Positions 1 through 6,413 of a stretch of 6,972 nt of DNA are shown here, piece after piece. Source of the stretch: an uncultured Prevotellaceae bacterium. Its GTDB lineage: Bacteria > Bacteroidota > Bacteroidia > Bacteroidales > Bacteroidaceae. The position numbers and the translations under genes were made by a program. Where the stretch lies: NCBI GenBank assembly GCA_947176655.1, contig CAMWRK010000113.1, positions 1 through 6,972 on the forward strand. Reading direction: 5' to 3'. The notes beneath the pieces are model-generated. The model made no database searches and was not told the DNA's origin. It saw only the letters and a list, made by a program, of their open reading frames with translations. Numbering within the stretch: the first letter of the stretch is position 1; the number at the start of each line of letters is the position of its first letter.

Positions 1-116
1 TGGTGGCGCATGACGGGGTCTGGGTTATTGGAAAATCCCGTCCAGTAAGTAACATCCTCGGCAACAATGTTGCAACATGCTAATGTGGCAAATATAGAGA
101 TGAGCAGGTGTTTCAT
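1..116 (-). CDS. Partial gene: N-terminus of an exported protein of unknown function
   Basis: An ATG at 116 (complement) opens a frame that runs off the left edge of the window, giving about 38 residues that begin MKHLLISIFATLACC. The first 19 or so residues form a short basic-hydrophobic signal peptide. Processing could occur after the IVA at residues 17-19, or at one of the two adjacent cysteines (14, 15) if it is a lipoprotein; the sequence does not settle this. The visible mature part reads EDVTYWTGFSNNPDPVMRH and I do not recognise a family. The start lies 18 bases after the stop of the preceding leftward gene, so it is very probably the next member of the same operon. The reading frame and signal peptide are seen; function cannot be assigned. 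Confidence 0.7.
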   Translation of the reverse strand, partial: MKHLLISIFATLACCNIVAEDVTYWTGFSNNPDPVMRH

Positions 117-134
117 TGTAATGAGTAAACGTTA

Positions 135-575
135 TTATTTCTGGCGTAACAATCCCATCATCCTTAAAAATCTTTCACGCCACTCTTCTATAATCAAAAT
201 TCTCTCATCAGACAAAAATGAATTTCTTGTAGAGTCTGCATTGGGTTCAACAGGTTCAACAGGTTCTACATCGTATTTTGGTGGTTTTTGCAGAGAATGC
301 TTTGGTTCGCTTTTTTTATTATCATTTGGCGTATTACCTGGAGGCGCAATGACAACAGGAACACGACGCTCAATAATTATAGTTGAATCATTTACAATTT
401 CATGAATCTTCTCCACGACTGGCTTAATTTCGATATTCAAAACCATTACCTCTAAAACAGCCAAGTATATAATGCCGCAACTTATTATAGCAGTAATACA
501 GCTGATGATATTGGAAATTCCGACAAGGAAATTCCATGTACATTTGAACACAGACTTGATTTTATTAGTTTTCAT
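135..575 (-). CDS. Single-pass membrane protein with proline-rich linker, function unknown
   Basis: This 146-residue protein starts at ATG 575. A basic N-terminus (KTNKIK) is followed by a long hydrophobic stretch at about residues 15-47 that should be a transmembrane anchor. After it come a charged segment, a proline-rich region (about 73-111) containing EPVEPVEPN from a 9-base tandem repeat, and a charged, probably helical C-terminus with aromatic residues (EEWRERFLRMM). The architecture, an inner-membrane anchor with an extended Pro-rich linker, recalls TonB-like or other periplasm-spanning adaptors, but no family motif is recognised, so this is only a resemblance. A longer frame opens at a TTG at 632 whose TTGA overlaps the stop of the upstream gene. 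I prefer the ATG because the extension is not signal-like, although coupled initiation at the TTG is possible. It sits between a DUF5683-like gene and another exported-protein gene in the leftward operon. Confidence 0.7.
   Translation of the reverse strand: MKTNKIKSVFKCTWNFLVGISNIISCITAIISCGIIYLAVLEVMVLNIEIKPVVEKIHEIVNDSTIIIERRVPVVIAPPGNTPNDNKKSEPKHSLQKPPKYDVEPVEPVEPNADSTRNSFLSDERILIIEEWRERFLRMMGLLRQK
244..270. repeat. Three tandem 9-bp units encoding EPV-EPV-EPN
   Basis: GGTTCAACA occurs at 244-252 and 253-261, and GGTTCTACA at 262-270. The unit is in frame with the membrane protein on the complement and encodes the Glu-Pro-Val repeats of its linker. Because the unit is a multiple of three, copy changes would lengthen or shorten the linker without shifting the frame. 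Confidence 0.85.
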
Positions 576-628
576 AAGTGTTGGTCTATATGCTATACAG
601 AATAATATTCCCTTGCCGGAATCTATTG

Positions 629-1525
629 TCAAAAAGTTATTGATGCAGTCATGACAGGGGCTCCGTCTGCGGTTATCGCGGGCAGGAATGCATAACCTGT
701 TCCGTTCGGTCGTTCTCGGACAACTATACGGCGTGCACCAGGTGCAACAACAGCGTCAACCAGATTGTAGACATACAGTGCCGCTACGGCTCCGATACAG
801 ATATTACGGCCTGTCGCAAAGTGGTCGCGTTTGGTTGCGTAGGCACGCTTATTGTTGACATCGTGGGTCTTCATGATCTTATTCACATAGTCTGCCCGCT
901 GGTTCTCAGTGAAAATGATACCACCAATCAGAGCGACGGTGCCGCCAAGGATAAGTCCGCCTTTGAGGTTAGAACCTTTATGGAACTGCCCCCAACCAGG
1001 AACGATGGCTGAACGCCATAGACCACGCGCACCATATTTGGTTGTACGGTCTACATTATCAAACAAAGGAGCTGTGTCCAATTCTGACATTGCGTATAGC
1101 TTTGTCAGATGATACGTGCCGGTATTATCGCGTGTCCAATATTCATCAATGTTTTCAACGAAGAGATTACCCTCTTTGCCTTTTGCCATATTTTTTGTCT
1201 CTGCGTCATAATCTACACGTTCCTCCAGTTTTCCGTTTATCCATACTTGTGAAAGTTTTTCCTTTGACTTGTAATCCGAGGTAACGACCACCCCACGAGA
1301 AAGACCGGATGATGATATGAGTTCTGCCAAGCAATTCTTACGTGCAGCATCTATTGATGTTCCTATACAGGTTATACTTTTATATCTGAACGTTGAATTT
1401 GTCTCCTTGGGAAGTTTATGCATCCACTGCGGTTTAATATTGTCTGATGCTGCCTTTTGGGCTGATGCCACCGTTACAAATAACGGCAGCATCAGCATTA
1501 ACGATAAATATATTCTGTTTTTCAT
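629..1525 (-). CDS. Secreted/envelope protein: LPP20-like N-terminal half, DUF5683-like C-terminal half
   Basis: This is a 298-residue protein. Residues 1-22 form a signal peptide ending VASA. Residues of about 45-148 contain SITCIGTSIDAARKNCLAEL and later GTYHLTKLYAMSE, a pattern like LPP20-type domains (a helix rich in Ala/Arg, then a strand-rich part). The C-terminal half has RSAIVPGWGQFHKGS (171-185), the Pro-Gly-x-Gly-Gln signature I associate with DUF5683 proteins of Bacteroidota. Two hydrophobic segments follow at about 189-205 and 240-260, so this half is membrane-associated. The start codon shares one base with the preceding stop (TAATG at 1527-1523), which indicates translational coupling to the LPP20-like lipoprotein gene. 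The two-part domain reading is from memory of family motifs, not a search. A role in an envelope complex with its two LPP20-like neighbours is inferred; its biochemical function is unknown. Confidence 0.85.
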   Translation of the reverse strand: MKNRIYLSLMLMLPLFVTVASAQKAASDNIKPQWMHKLPKETNSTFRYKSITCIGTSIDAARKNCLAELISSSGLSRGVVVTSDYKSKEKLSQVWINGKLEERVDYDAETKNMAKGKEGNLFVENIDEYWTRDNTGTYHLTKLYAMSELDTAPLFDNVDRTTKYGARGLWRSAIVPGWGQFHKGSNLKGGLILGGTVALIGGIIFTENQRADYVNKIMKTHDVNNKRAYATKRDHFATGRNICIGAVAALYVYNLVDAVVAPGARRIVVRERPNGTGYAFLPAITADGAPVMTASITF

Positions 1526-2178
1526 TACTCCTTGGCGTTCTTCTTTTTGTACTCTTCAAGTCCTTCTGCCATTTTCTTGACAAATCGTTCGCGGTCATAC
1601 TGTAGTTCAATGATTTTATCACGCTCAAGAGTATTGCTCAACTTCTTCACAAATTCCTCTTTTGTGTCGCGTATCTCAACGCATGCATATATCTGCACAG
1701 AGCCATCGGCTAAATCAAAAACATCGTAGTTTATTGTGCGTGTGTTCTTAACTTCCTCTGCGACAAACTGTGTCATTACAGCCTCACCTAACGAGGCGGA
1801 GGACTTTTTAAGATTCTCCTGTGCATTACGTTCGTAATCTTGTGCAGCCCCCTCAACTGCCACTTTCATCATGTCCGCCAACCTGTTTCTGGCGTCACGT
1901 TCAGCCTCATTTCTGACAGTCTTCTCGACATAGCCTGTAGATGAACCCAAAGCACGCCACTTGTCACAATCCTCGGTTGCCAATCTTTCGCCTGTTGTCA
2001 CCTCTCGCAGTTTTCTTGTCGGCCGTTGCTCTTCATACTGCGGCTGTTCCGTGGTCTTCCGCTGTTGAGCCAGATACTGCTGGTACTGATAATCAGCCGG
2101 AACTGTCTGCCTCTTTGTTCCGCAGGATACGAGCATAATTGCGGCAGCCATAGCTGCCATTACATAACTTTTTCTCAT
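1525..2178 (-). CDS. LPP20 family lipoprotein
   Basis: A 217-residue lipoprotein. The N-terminus MRKSYVMAAMAAAIMLVSCG has a clear lipobox (LVSC) with Cys19 as the lipidation site. Residues of about 28-60 are Gln/Tyr-rich and low in complexity (QYQQYLAQQ, EQPQYEEQRP), probably a flexible tether. The LPP20-like domain spans about 67-180: an Ala/Arg-rich helix (EAERDARNRLADMM) and the typical TINYDVFDLADGSVQIYACVEI strand region. The C-terminal 40 residues are very charged, with many Lys and Glu, and probably helical. LPP20 domains occur in outer-membrane lipoproteins of several phyla, often beside secretion or surface-structure genes; their molecular role is poorly defined. The gene lies in the middle of three LPP20-like genes, 52 bases after one and overlapping the next by one base. 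The lipoprotein assignment is strong; membership in a joint complex is inference. Confidence 0.88.
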   Translation of the reverse strand: MRKSYVMAAMAAAIMLVSCGTKRQTVPADYQYQQYLAQQRKTTEQPQYEEQRPTRKLREVTTGERLATEDCDKWRALGSSTGYVEKTVRNEAERDARNRLADMMKVAVEGAAQDYERNAQENLKKSSASLGEAVMTQFVAEEVKNTRTINYDVFDLADGSVQIYACVEIRDTKEEFVKKLSNTLERDKIIELQYDRERFVKKMAEGLEEYKKKNAKE

Positions 2179-2214
2179 AGTTGTAATAATTAGATGTTGA
2201 TAATATGGTTATTT

Positions 2215-2235
2215 GATTATGGATTATGGATTATC
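2215..2235. repeat. Three tandem 7-bp units across a stop codon
   Basis: GATTATG, GATTATG and GATTATC follow one another directly at 2215-2221, 2222-2228 and 2229-2235. The block lies at the 3' end of the leftward gene 2878-2231 and includes its TAA stop (2233-2231). The unit length is not a multiple of three. Slippage would change only the last residues or the short intergenic gap, so a regulatory role is doubtful. Confidence 0.8.
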
Positions 2236-2878
2236 GATTGTTTTGCATGTCATAGAGCTCTATCAGATCTAAACCATTATGCTGTATTTCTATTCCTGTT
2301 TCCTTACATGCTTCCGCTAACTGTTGTTGAATCAGAGAAAAGAAGACTCTTTCGTTGTACAAGAAATAAGCATACACTGTGTAAGATGTGGGGGAGGTGT
2401 TCTTTTCTGCTCTATAAACGTAAAATGGATGCCATAAAATACCTGGGATTTTATCGGTGAGATTAGCCTTCCAGTTTACAATAAGGGTGTCATACCTTTC
2501 GGCATATGTTTTCCGCAACTCAGTCGTATCGCAGAGCAAACCAATGTAGCATGTAGAACTTATATGCGCCAAAGTTCTGGCTGCGTCTGTTTTAGCTCGT
2601 GTCTTGCCCATGTCTAATCCCTGCTGCAGATCTGATGTCCAACCTTGACCAGTGATTTCGGACATGTACTGATTGTTTCGCATCAGTACAGCATGTTCGG
2701 CGACATGCATTGTCAGATTATCTTGTTCAAATGCATGCCATCCACCTTTTAGTATTTCCTTTACACGTGCTTTTATGGCTTTTTCATCTTGTTTTGCAAT
2801 AATCTTCGCCTGTGCCATAACCCTCACATTGCCCATTGCAAATGTGCAGAACAATGCTGCGATAATAATCTTCTTCAT
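2231..2878 (-). CDS. Exported LPP20-like protein
   Basis: A 215-residue protein with a signal peptide at about 1-23 (MKKIIIAALF to MAQA); there is no lipobox, so it is probably periplasmic or secreted rather than lipidated. The mature protein contains the helix TRAKTDAARTLAHISSTCYIG (about 93-113), similar in layout to the Ala/Arg helix of the following LPP20 lipoprotein. A strand-like region (SYTVYAYFLYNERVFFSLIQQQLAE, about 167-191) corresponds to the end of an LPP20-type domain. I call it LPP20-like on this pattern and on its position; divergence is high and a profile search would be needed. It begins 53 bases after the large surface lipoprotein gene, with no promoter consensus in that gap, and precedes the LPP20 lipoprotein gene by 52 bases. 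A (TG)5 tract (2882-2891) sits just upstream of its ATG. Specific function unknown. Confidence 0.82.
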   Translation of the reverse strand: MKKIIIAALFCTFAMGNVRVMAQAKIIAKQDEKAIKARVKEILKGGWHAFEQDNLTMHVAEHAVLMRNNQYMSEITGQGWTSDLQQGLDMGKTRAKTDAARTLAHISSTCYIGLLCDTTELRKTYAERYDTLIVNWKANLTDKIPGILWHPFYVYRAEKNTSPTSYTVYAYFLYNERVFFSLIQQQLAEACKETGIEIQHNGLDLIELYDMQNNR

Positions 2879-2931
2879 GATTGTGTGTGTGTATATTTGA
2901 AATTATTTGATAATGTTACATCTGGTGTCAG

Positions 2932-5085
2932 TCAGAATGTGGTAAACGACTCCGTATCGCCATAGACATACCCGAAGTCGGTTTTTACGTATGCCCTGTA
3001 ATAATATGTCTTATAGGGTGAGAGGTTTGATACAGTACGCGTAAACCTATAGGCCTGGTTTTGGGAAACATATTCTGTCTTAGTGGCCGGAACTGCTGTA
3101 CCTGTGTTAACCGTCGGATTGGTCGATGTAGAATATACAAAACCGTCTGCCGTAACGGCGGGATTCCCATCAGCAAAGGCTCCCTGTAAAGTTGCTTTCC
3201 AATACAACGCGGAAACCTCTGATACGGATGTTGCCGGACCGGTGGCAACAACGGGAGCATAGCCGGTATTGAATCTCCTTACCTCACCATATATTGCTTC
3301 CCCGTTCTGGATTACATACGATCTGACATAATACGTATGGTCCTCTTCCAGATTATTCAGTTCTGCCTTAAATGCTCCGGCTGCAATTCCGGAAACCCTT
3401 ATCACCTTGTGTTTGAGCGTCGGGAAATCGTATGAGTCGCTATAGCAGAAGCCGCGTTCTGTAATGGCTGGCTCTCCAATAGCCGTGACAGTGGCGTTGA
3501 GTGTCGCGCTCGTGTATCTTATATTGCTTACGTCCGACGTAACTACAGAGGCTTGCGTATACGATGTGACGAAATCCAAGGCACTGCCATACACGGCAGA
3601 ACCGTCTTGAATGGCGTATGCCCTGAAATAATAGCGCTTATTATAGTCCAGACCCTTCACACTGGCAGAAAAATTTCCCGTTCCTGTTCCGCCCACAACT
3701 ATCTTTGTATCCTCAATTGTCGGAGTATATCGGGAAGATGATACGCAGAAGCCTTTCTCCGTGTAGGCCGGGCTGCCGGCTTGGGTAATGGCTCCGTTCA
3801 GAAACGCAGAAGACGAGGTTATCCCGCTTGCGGCGTATGTGTTGACGCTTGTGGGAGTGCTTTGGGTGCTGAAAGTAACGACATTGCCATAGACAGGATT
3901 TCCTGACTGGATAGCATAGGCACGGACATAATACGTAACAGGATACTCGAGATTCGTCACTTGCAATGAGTAATTTCCGGCACCGGAGCCGCTTACCGTT
4001 CTACGATTGTCAGCGATAGTCGGATTGTTGTGCTTGGAGTAGCAGAAACCTTTCTCGGAGTATGCCGGGACACCTGCGTTTAATATGGAGGCATTGAATG
4101 TTGCCGTAGATGCCCCTATCTGGGTGACAGCAGACGTGGAAAGTTCTGTGCCCTGCTTTGATGTCGAGAATGATACTGTGTTACCATATATAGCCGTTCC
4201 ATTCTGTATGAGATAGGTCCGCACATAGTATGTCTGTACCGGAGACAGTCCACTGATGTTGCAGGAAAAATTCTTGTCAGAAGTAACAGGGGACGACAGT
4301 TTCCTGATGCAGGCCGATACGGTAGGAGTGGATTGAGTGTCATATACAAAACCGCGTTCTGTATACGGTGGTATCCCTGCATTGGCTACTTCTCCATTGA
4401 AAGTTACCGTCGTGTTGGTGATGTCCGTAACGTCAAGGGTGTTCACCACAGCACCCGCGTTGTTGACTGCCACGACTTTAACTTCGACATTGCCGTTGCC
4501 GCTGGTCGAGCGCACCACAATATTAGCCTCGTTGGTTCCACCTGGCAGCTTGCTGCGATCCAGTTTCACTACTATGGTTGCCGTCTTACCATATCTTAAT
4601 ATATCCGTTTCGGGCTCTACGGACAACCATACGCAGTTTCCTGTCTCGACCTTGTAGGCCAGATCCGTATATCCGGTATTGACTATTGTAAAGGAAAGTG
4701 TTGACAGTTTCTCTCCGAAGTCCAGTTTGGTCTTGTCCGCTGTAATCGATGCCGGTATTCGCTCTATAGTCATGTGTATCGATGTCGGTTCGCCGGCTTT
4801 TACTATAGTGCTGAGGGTGTTTTGCCTATAGCCTTCCTTGTTTATCAGAAGGGTATAATTGCCCGGGGCAAGATTGACAAAGGAGAACGAACCGTCGGAA
4901 CCAGTTACGGAGGAGGTTCCTCCGGGATTCAACGACACGTTTACCGTTGCAACGGGTTCGCCGGTGGTGCGGTCGGATACACTGCCGGCAATGCTGCCGG
5001 TGGTTGATTCTTCCGAGATGTCCGATGAGCAGGCACAGAACAGTGCCATTGCCAACAAGGACAGGAGAGATGCAATCTGTTTCAT
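2932..5085 (-). CDS. Large surface-type lipoprotein: CarboxypepD_reg-like, BACON-like and five FN3-like repeats
   Basis: A 717-residue protein starting at ATG 5085. Residues 1-19 are a lipoprotein signal (LFCAC, Cys19), followed by SSDISEE, whose early acidic residues are compatible with surface export in Bacteroidota. Residues of about 31-108 form a CarboxypepD_reg-like beta-sandwich (AGSVSDRTTGEPVATVNV, then DGSFSFVNLAPGNYTLLI). Residues of about 112-208 resemble a BACON or other Ig-like domain (LDFGEKLSTLSFTIVNTG, then WLSVEPETD). From 212 on there are five repeats of about 99 residues (roughly 212-308, 312-407, 411-507, 511-606, 611-717). Each has the pattern VT-x-I...A...A/E, ERGFCYS..PT, YYVRAY.IQ.G..VYG, F.T, typical of fibronectin-III-like modules in Bacteroides surface proteins. 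No catalytic motif is visible, so binding, adhesion or a stalk role is inferred. It lies 13 bases downstream of a small lipoprotein gene with a related domain. Confidence 0.92.
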   Translation of the reverse strand: MKQIASLLSLLAMALFCACSSDISEESTTGSIAGSVSDRTTGEPVATVNVSLNPGGTSSVTGSDGSFSFVNLAPGNYTLLINKEGYRQNTLSTIVKAGEPTSIHMTIERIPASITADKTKLDFGEKLSTLSFTIVNTGYTDLAYKVETGNCVWLSVEPETDILRYGKTATIVVKLDRSKLPGGTNEANIVVRSTSGNGNVEVKVVAVNNAGAVVNTLDVTDITNTTVTFNGEVANAGIPPYTERGFVYDTQSTPTVSACIRKLSSPVTSDKNFSCNISGLSPVQTYYVRTYLIQNGTAIYGNTVSFSTSKQGTELSTSAVTQIGASTATFNASILNAGVPAYSEKGFCYSKHNNPTIADNRRTVSGSGAGNYSLQVTNLEYPVTYYVRAYAIQSGNPVYGNVVTFSTQSTPTSVNTYAASGITSSSAFLNGAITQAGSPAYTEKGFCVSSSRYTPTIEDTKIVVGGTGTGNFSASVKGLDYNKRYYFRAYAIQDGSAVYGSALDFVTSYTQASVVTSDVSNIRYTSATLNATVTAIGEPAITERGFCYSDSYDFPTLKHKVIRVSGIAAGAFKAELNNLEEDHTYYVRSYVIQNGEAIYGEVRRFNTGYAPVVATGPATSVSEVSALYWKATLQGAFADGNPAVTADGFVYSTSTNPTVNTGTAVPATKTEYVSQNQAYRFTRTVSNLSPYKTYYYRAYVKTDFGYVYGDTESFTTF

Positions 5086-5098
5086 ATCTTATCTTTAT

Positions 5099-5479
5099 TT
5101 ATTGTTGCGGAATGACTGTCAGCTGTACATCCACCTGCTGGGCTTTGCCGCTGACGGCCATGATGGTCTTGCGGTTTGGCTGATAGCCGGATTTCTGTAC
5201 GGTGACGGTATATTGCAGGGCATCAAGTCCGTCAAACTTATAATACCCGTTTGCATCCGTTTTCTGTGAAATGCCAGAAGGCGACAGTACCACGGTGGCA
5301 TTTTCAAGAGGCATCCCGCTGGCATAGTCCGTAACGGTGCCATGAATAGCCGCAAAAATCTCATAGTCGTCCGAACCTGAACATCCGGACATACAGAACA
5401 ACAAAGCTACCGCAAAGGCGCTGTTGAGCAACCGACATAATAATGAGCACTTGGTGCTTGATTGTGAGTTGTATTTCAT
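5099..5479 (-). CDS. Small surface-type lipoprotein with one CarboxypepD_reg-like domain
   Basis: A 126-residue lipoprotein, the first gene of the leftward operon. I place the start at ATG 5479 because it gives a standard lipoprotein signal peptide: basic N-terminus, hydrophobic AFAVALLF, and lipobox MSGC with Cys33. The frame stays open to 5563, but that extension runs through the left inverted repeat into the invertible segment and is not signal-like. Directly after Cys33 comes SGSDDYE, closely matching the SDD-type lipoprotein export signal described in Bacteroides and Flavobacterium, so surface exposure is likely. Residues of about 44-126 are one CarboxypepD_reg-like domain (HGTVTDYASGMPLENATVVL, DANGYYKFDGL, YTVTVQKSGYQ). 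The domain is clearly related to the N-terminal domain of the next protein, so the two may be paralogues or partners. Expression is probably controlled by the inverted-repeat-flanked segment 31 bases upstream of the start. Confidence 0.87.
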   Translation of the reverse strand: MKYNSQSSTKCSLLCRLLNSAFAVALLFCMSGCSGSDDYEIFAAIHGTVTDYASGMPLENATVVLSPSGISQKTDANGYYKFDGLDALQYTVTVQKSGYQPNRKTIMAVSGKAQQVDVQLTVIPQQ

Positions 5480-5509
5480 AGTCTTTTTTATTATATATAT
5501 CATGTCTTT

Positions 5510-5537
5510 ATCACAATCTCTTAAGAAGAGAGTGTGA
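5510..5537. repeat. Left copy of a perfect 28-bp inverted repeat (candidate recombination site)
   Basis: The 28 bases are the exact reverse complement of 5688-5715. Within the copy, positions 5511-5522 (TCACAATCTCTT) and 5526-5537 (AAGAGAGTGTGA) are themselves inverted half-sites, matching at 11 of 12 positions around a 3-bp AAG core. A near-palindromic site of this size is what a dimeric site-specific recombinase binds. It lies 31 bases before the start codon of the first operon gene. Confidence 0.93.
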
Positions 5538-5687
5538 CGAAGACAAATATCACTGAAACACAAATAGTTATACAGTCAGAATTTCTTCTCTTGCTCAACA
5601 AATGACATAAATATGCCGGTTTGTGCTAAATTTATCACCTGCCTATATGGTTCAATCACAAATATTTTTATAAATTTGCATATAAAA
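5538..5687. other. Candidate invertible 150-bp promoter segment (phase switch)
   Basis: This 150-bp AT-rich segment is bounded exactly by perfect 28-bp inverted repeats and lies directly upstream of a surface-lipoprotein operon. It holds a Bacteroides-type promoter pointing right, away from the operon. Inversion about the repeats would place the -7 box at about 5554-5547 on the complement, giving a leader of roughly 60 bases before ATG 5479. In the present orientation the leftward strand has only imperfect -7 boxes: AATATTTG at 5666-5659 and GATATTTG at 5551-5544, each 5 of 6 defined bases, without good -33 partners. The geometry matches known invertible promoters of gut Bacteroidales. No recombinase gene is in the window, so it would have to act from elsewhere. 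The repeat is seen; switching is inference. Confidence 0.78.
5646..5678 (+). promoter_or_regulatory. Bacteroides-type promoter inside the invertible segment, facing away from the operon
   Basis: TAAATTTG at 5671-5678, followed by C, matches the -7 consensus TAnnTTTG at every defined base. TATG at 5646-5649 matches the -33 box TTTG at 3 of 4 bases with a 21-base spacer, within the usual range. Transcription would start near 5685 and run right into the non-coding stretch. It is the only perfect -7 match I found in the segment on either strand. Confidence 0.65.
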
Positions 5688-5715
5688 TCACACTCTCTTC
5701 TTAAGAGATTGTGAT
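5688..5715. repeat. Right copy of the perfect 28-bp inverted repeat
   Basis: Exact reverse complement of 5510-5537. It begins TCACACTCTCTT (5688-5699), has core CTT (5700-5702) and ends AAGAGATTGTGA (5703-5714) plus T. The match stops abruptly on both sides, so the repeat has defined ends rather than fading out as a decayed duplication would. Confidence 0.93.
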
Positions 5716-6047
5716 TTTATCTTATCCTATCAACCTTTACAATTAGCTTATTATCTACCTATTAGCATGTATTAATCTCATAATAGGCTATATCTATCCA
5801 TCCATATCATTTCGTTAGGCAACCAGAGATATTAAAGCGTGGTTTCGGACACCCGAAGCCAGTTGTTCCGATGCCACGGACACGTTCCCGCTAACGCGGA
5901 TGACATCTCTCGAAAAGTCCCGACCGTCACAACCTGGTATACATTATATATAATATATAGGAAAGATCCCGTCCTCGCCAAGGCATTCGGAAAAGGCCGC
6001 AGAAACTTCCCGAAAAGGATATGGCTGCAGATGCTGCCACTCGCTTC

Positions 6048-6070
6048 TACACGTGCGTGTGCGCGCATAT
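6048..6070. other. 23-bp strictly alternating purine-pyrimidine tract
   Basis: From T6048 to T6070 every step alternates pyrimidine and purine (core CACGTGCGTGTGCGCGC). Such GC-rich alternating tracts can adopt left-handed Z-DNA under supercoiling. The alternation is a direct observation; structural or regulatory relevance is not shown. Confidence 0.6.
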
Positions 6071-6113
6071 TATAAATAAGGTATAAGGCGTAATCAGAGC
6101 TGCCGGAAGAAGG

Positions 6114-6272
6114 ATGAACAAGTGTCTGCATCGTTCAGACCTAATGGTTTTACCGGAATGGGCTTCACTGTGGTTCAGGAGGAAACCGGCAGGGACAAAT
6201 GCCCGTTCTGTCAAGCCGGCACTTTTTGTCAGGATATTTCAATATGTCATCGGCCATCCCCGGAGGGGCTGA
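6114..6272 (+). CDS. Possible 52-codon ORF of unknown function (low confidence)
   Basis: The frame opens at ATG 6114 after a purine-rich GAAGAAGG and ends at TGA 6270-6272, encoding MNKCLHRSDLMVLPEWASLW and 32 more residues, basic overall (RRKPAGTNARS, GHPRRG). It has no signal peptide, membrane segment or known motif. A second + frame (6122-6334) overlaps it and is Cys-containing, so coding cannot be decided by frame openness alone. It lies between the rightward promoter of the invertible segment and the terminator-like array at 6333-6419, so it would be transcribed in the orientation shown. It could equally be part of a non-coding RNA. Confidence 0.22.
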   Translation: MNKCLHRSDLMVLPEWASLWFRRKPAGTNARSVKPALFVRIFQYVIGHPRRG

Positions 6273-6332
6273 AGCGGTTCCTCCCATGCGTCTTCACAGT
6301 CTCCCAAACGCGTCCTCGTGATGTCAAGGTTT

Positions 6333-6413
6333 AGACACCGTGGTCTTGAGCGTTAAGACCGTCGGTCTTCGCGCCCAAGACCACGGTCTTTCGACCCGAA
6401 GACCGCGGTGTCT
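6333..6413. repeat. Four palindromic units at an exact 22-bp period
   Basis: Units start at 6333, 6355, 6377 and 6399. Their 14-15 base cores are AGACACCGTGGTCTT, AAGACCGTCGGTCTT, AAGACCACGGTCTT and AAGACCGCGGTGTCT, separated by 7-8 variable bases. Units 2 and 3 are self-complementary with 6-bp arms. Units 1 and 4 are also complementary to each other over 15 pairs with one G-U pair, and units 2 and 3 can pair together. The block can therefore form either a row of small hairpins or one nested structure. A 22-bp spacing is also close to two helical turns, which would put protein-binding sites on one face. Confidence 0.85.

Noticed and set aside
67..405. Rightward frame with a Ser-Thr-Gly repeat
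   Set aside because: It is the complement of the EPV-repeat membrane protein gene and the adjoining operon gene, with no independent support.
2881..2892. (TG)5 tract upstream of ATG 2878 as a slippage phase switch
   Set aside because: Only about five and a half units and located outside the coding frame; too short to expect frequent slippage, and no promoter box is placed around it.
5099..5563. Longer 154-codon version of the first lipoprotein gene starting at 5563
   Set aside because: The extra N-terminus is not signal-like and runs through the inverted repeat into the presumed invertible segment; the ATG at 5479 gives a normal lipoprotein signal with MSGC.
5832..6131. Leftward 99-codon frame
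   Set aside because: No domain, signal peptide or promoter is recognisable, and an open + frame overlaps it; GC-rich sequence alone can keep such frames open.
6333..6413. CRISPR array
   Set aside because: The repeats are palindromic with only 7-8 bases between cores, far shorter than spacers, and no cas gene is present.
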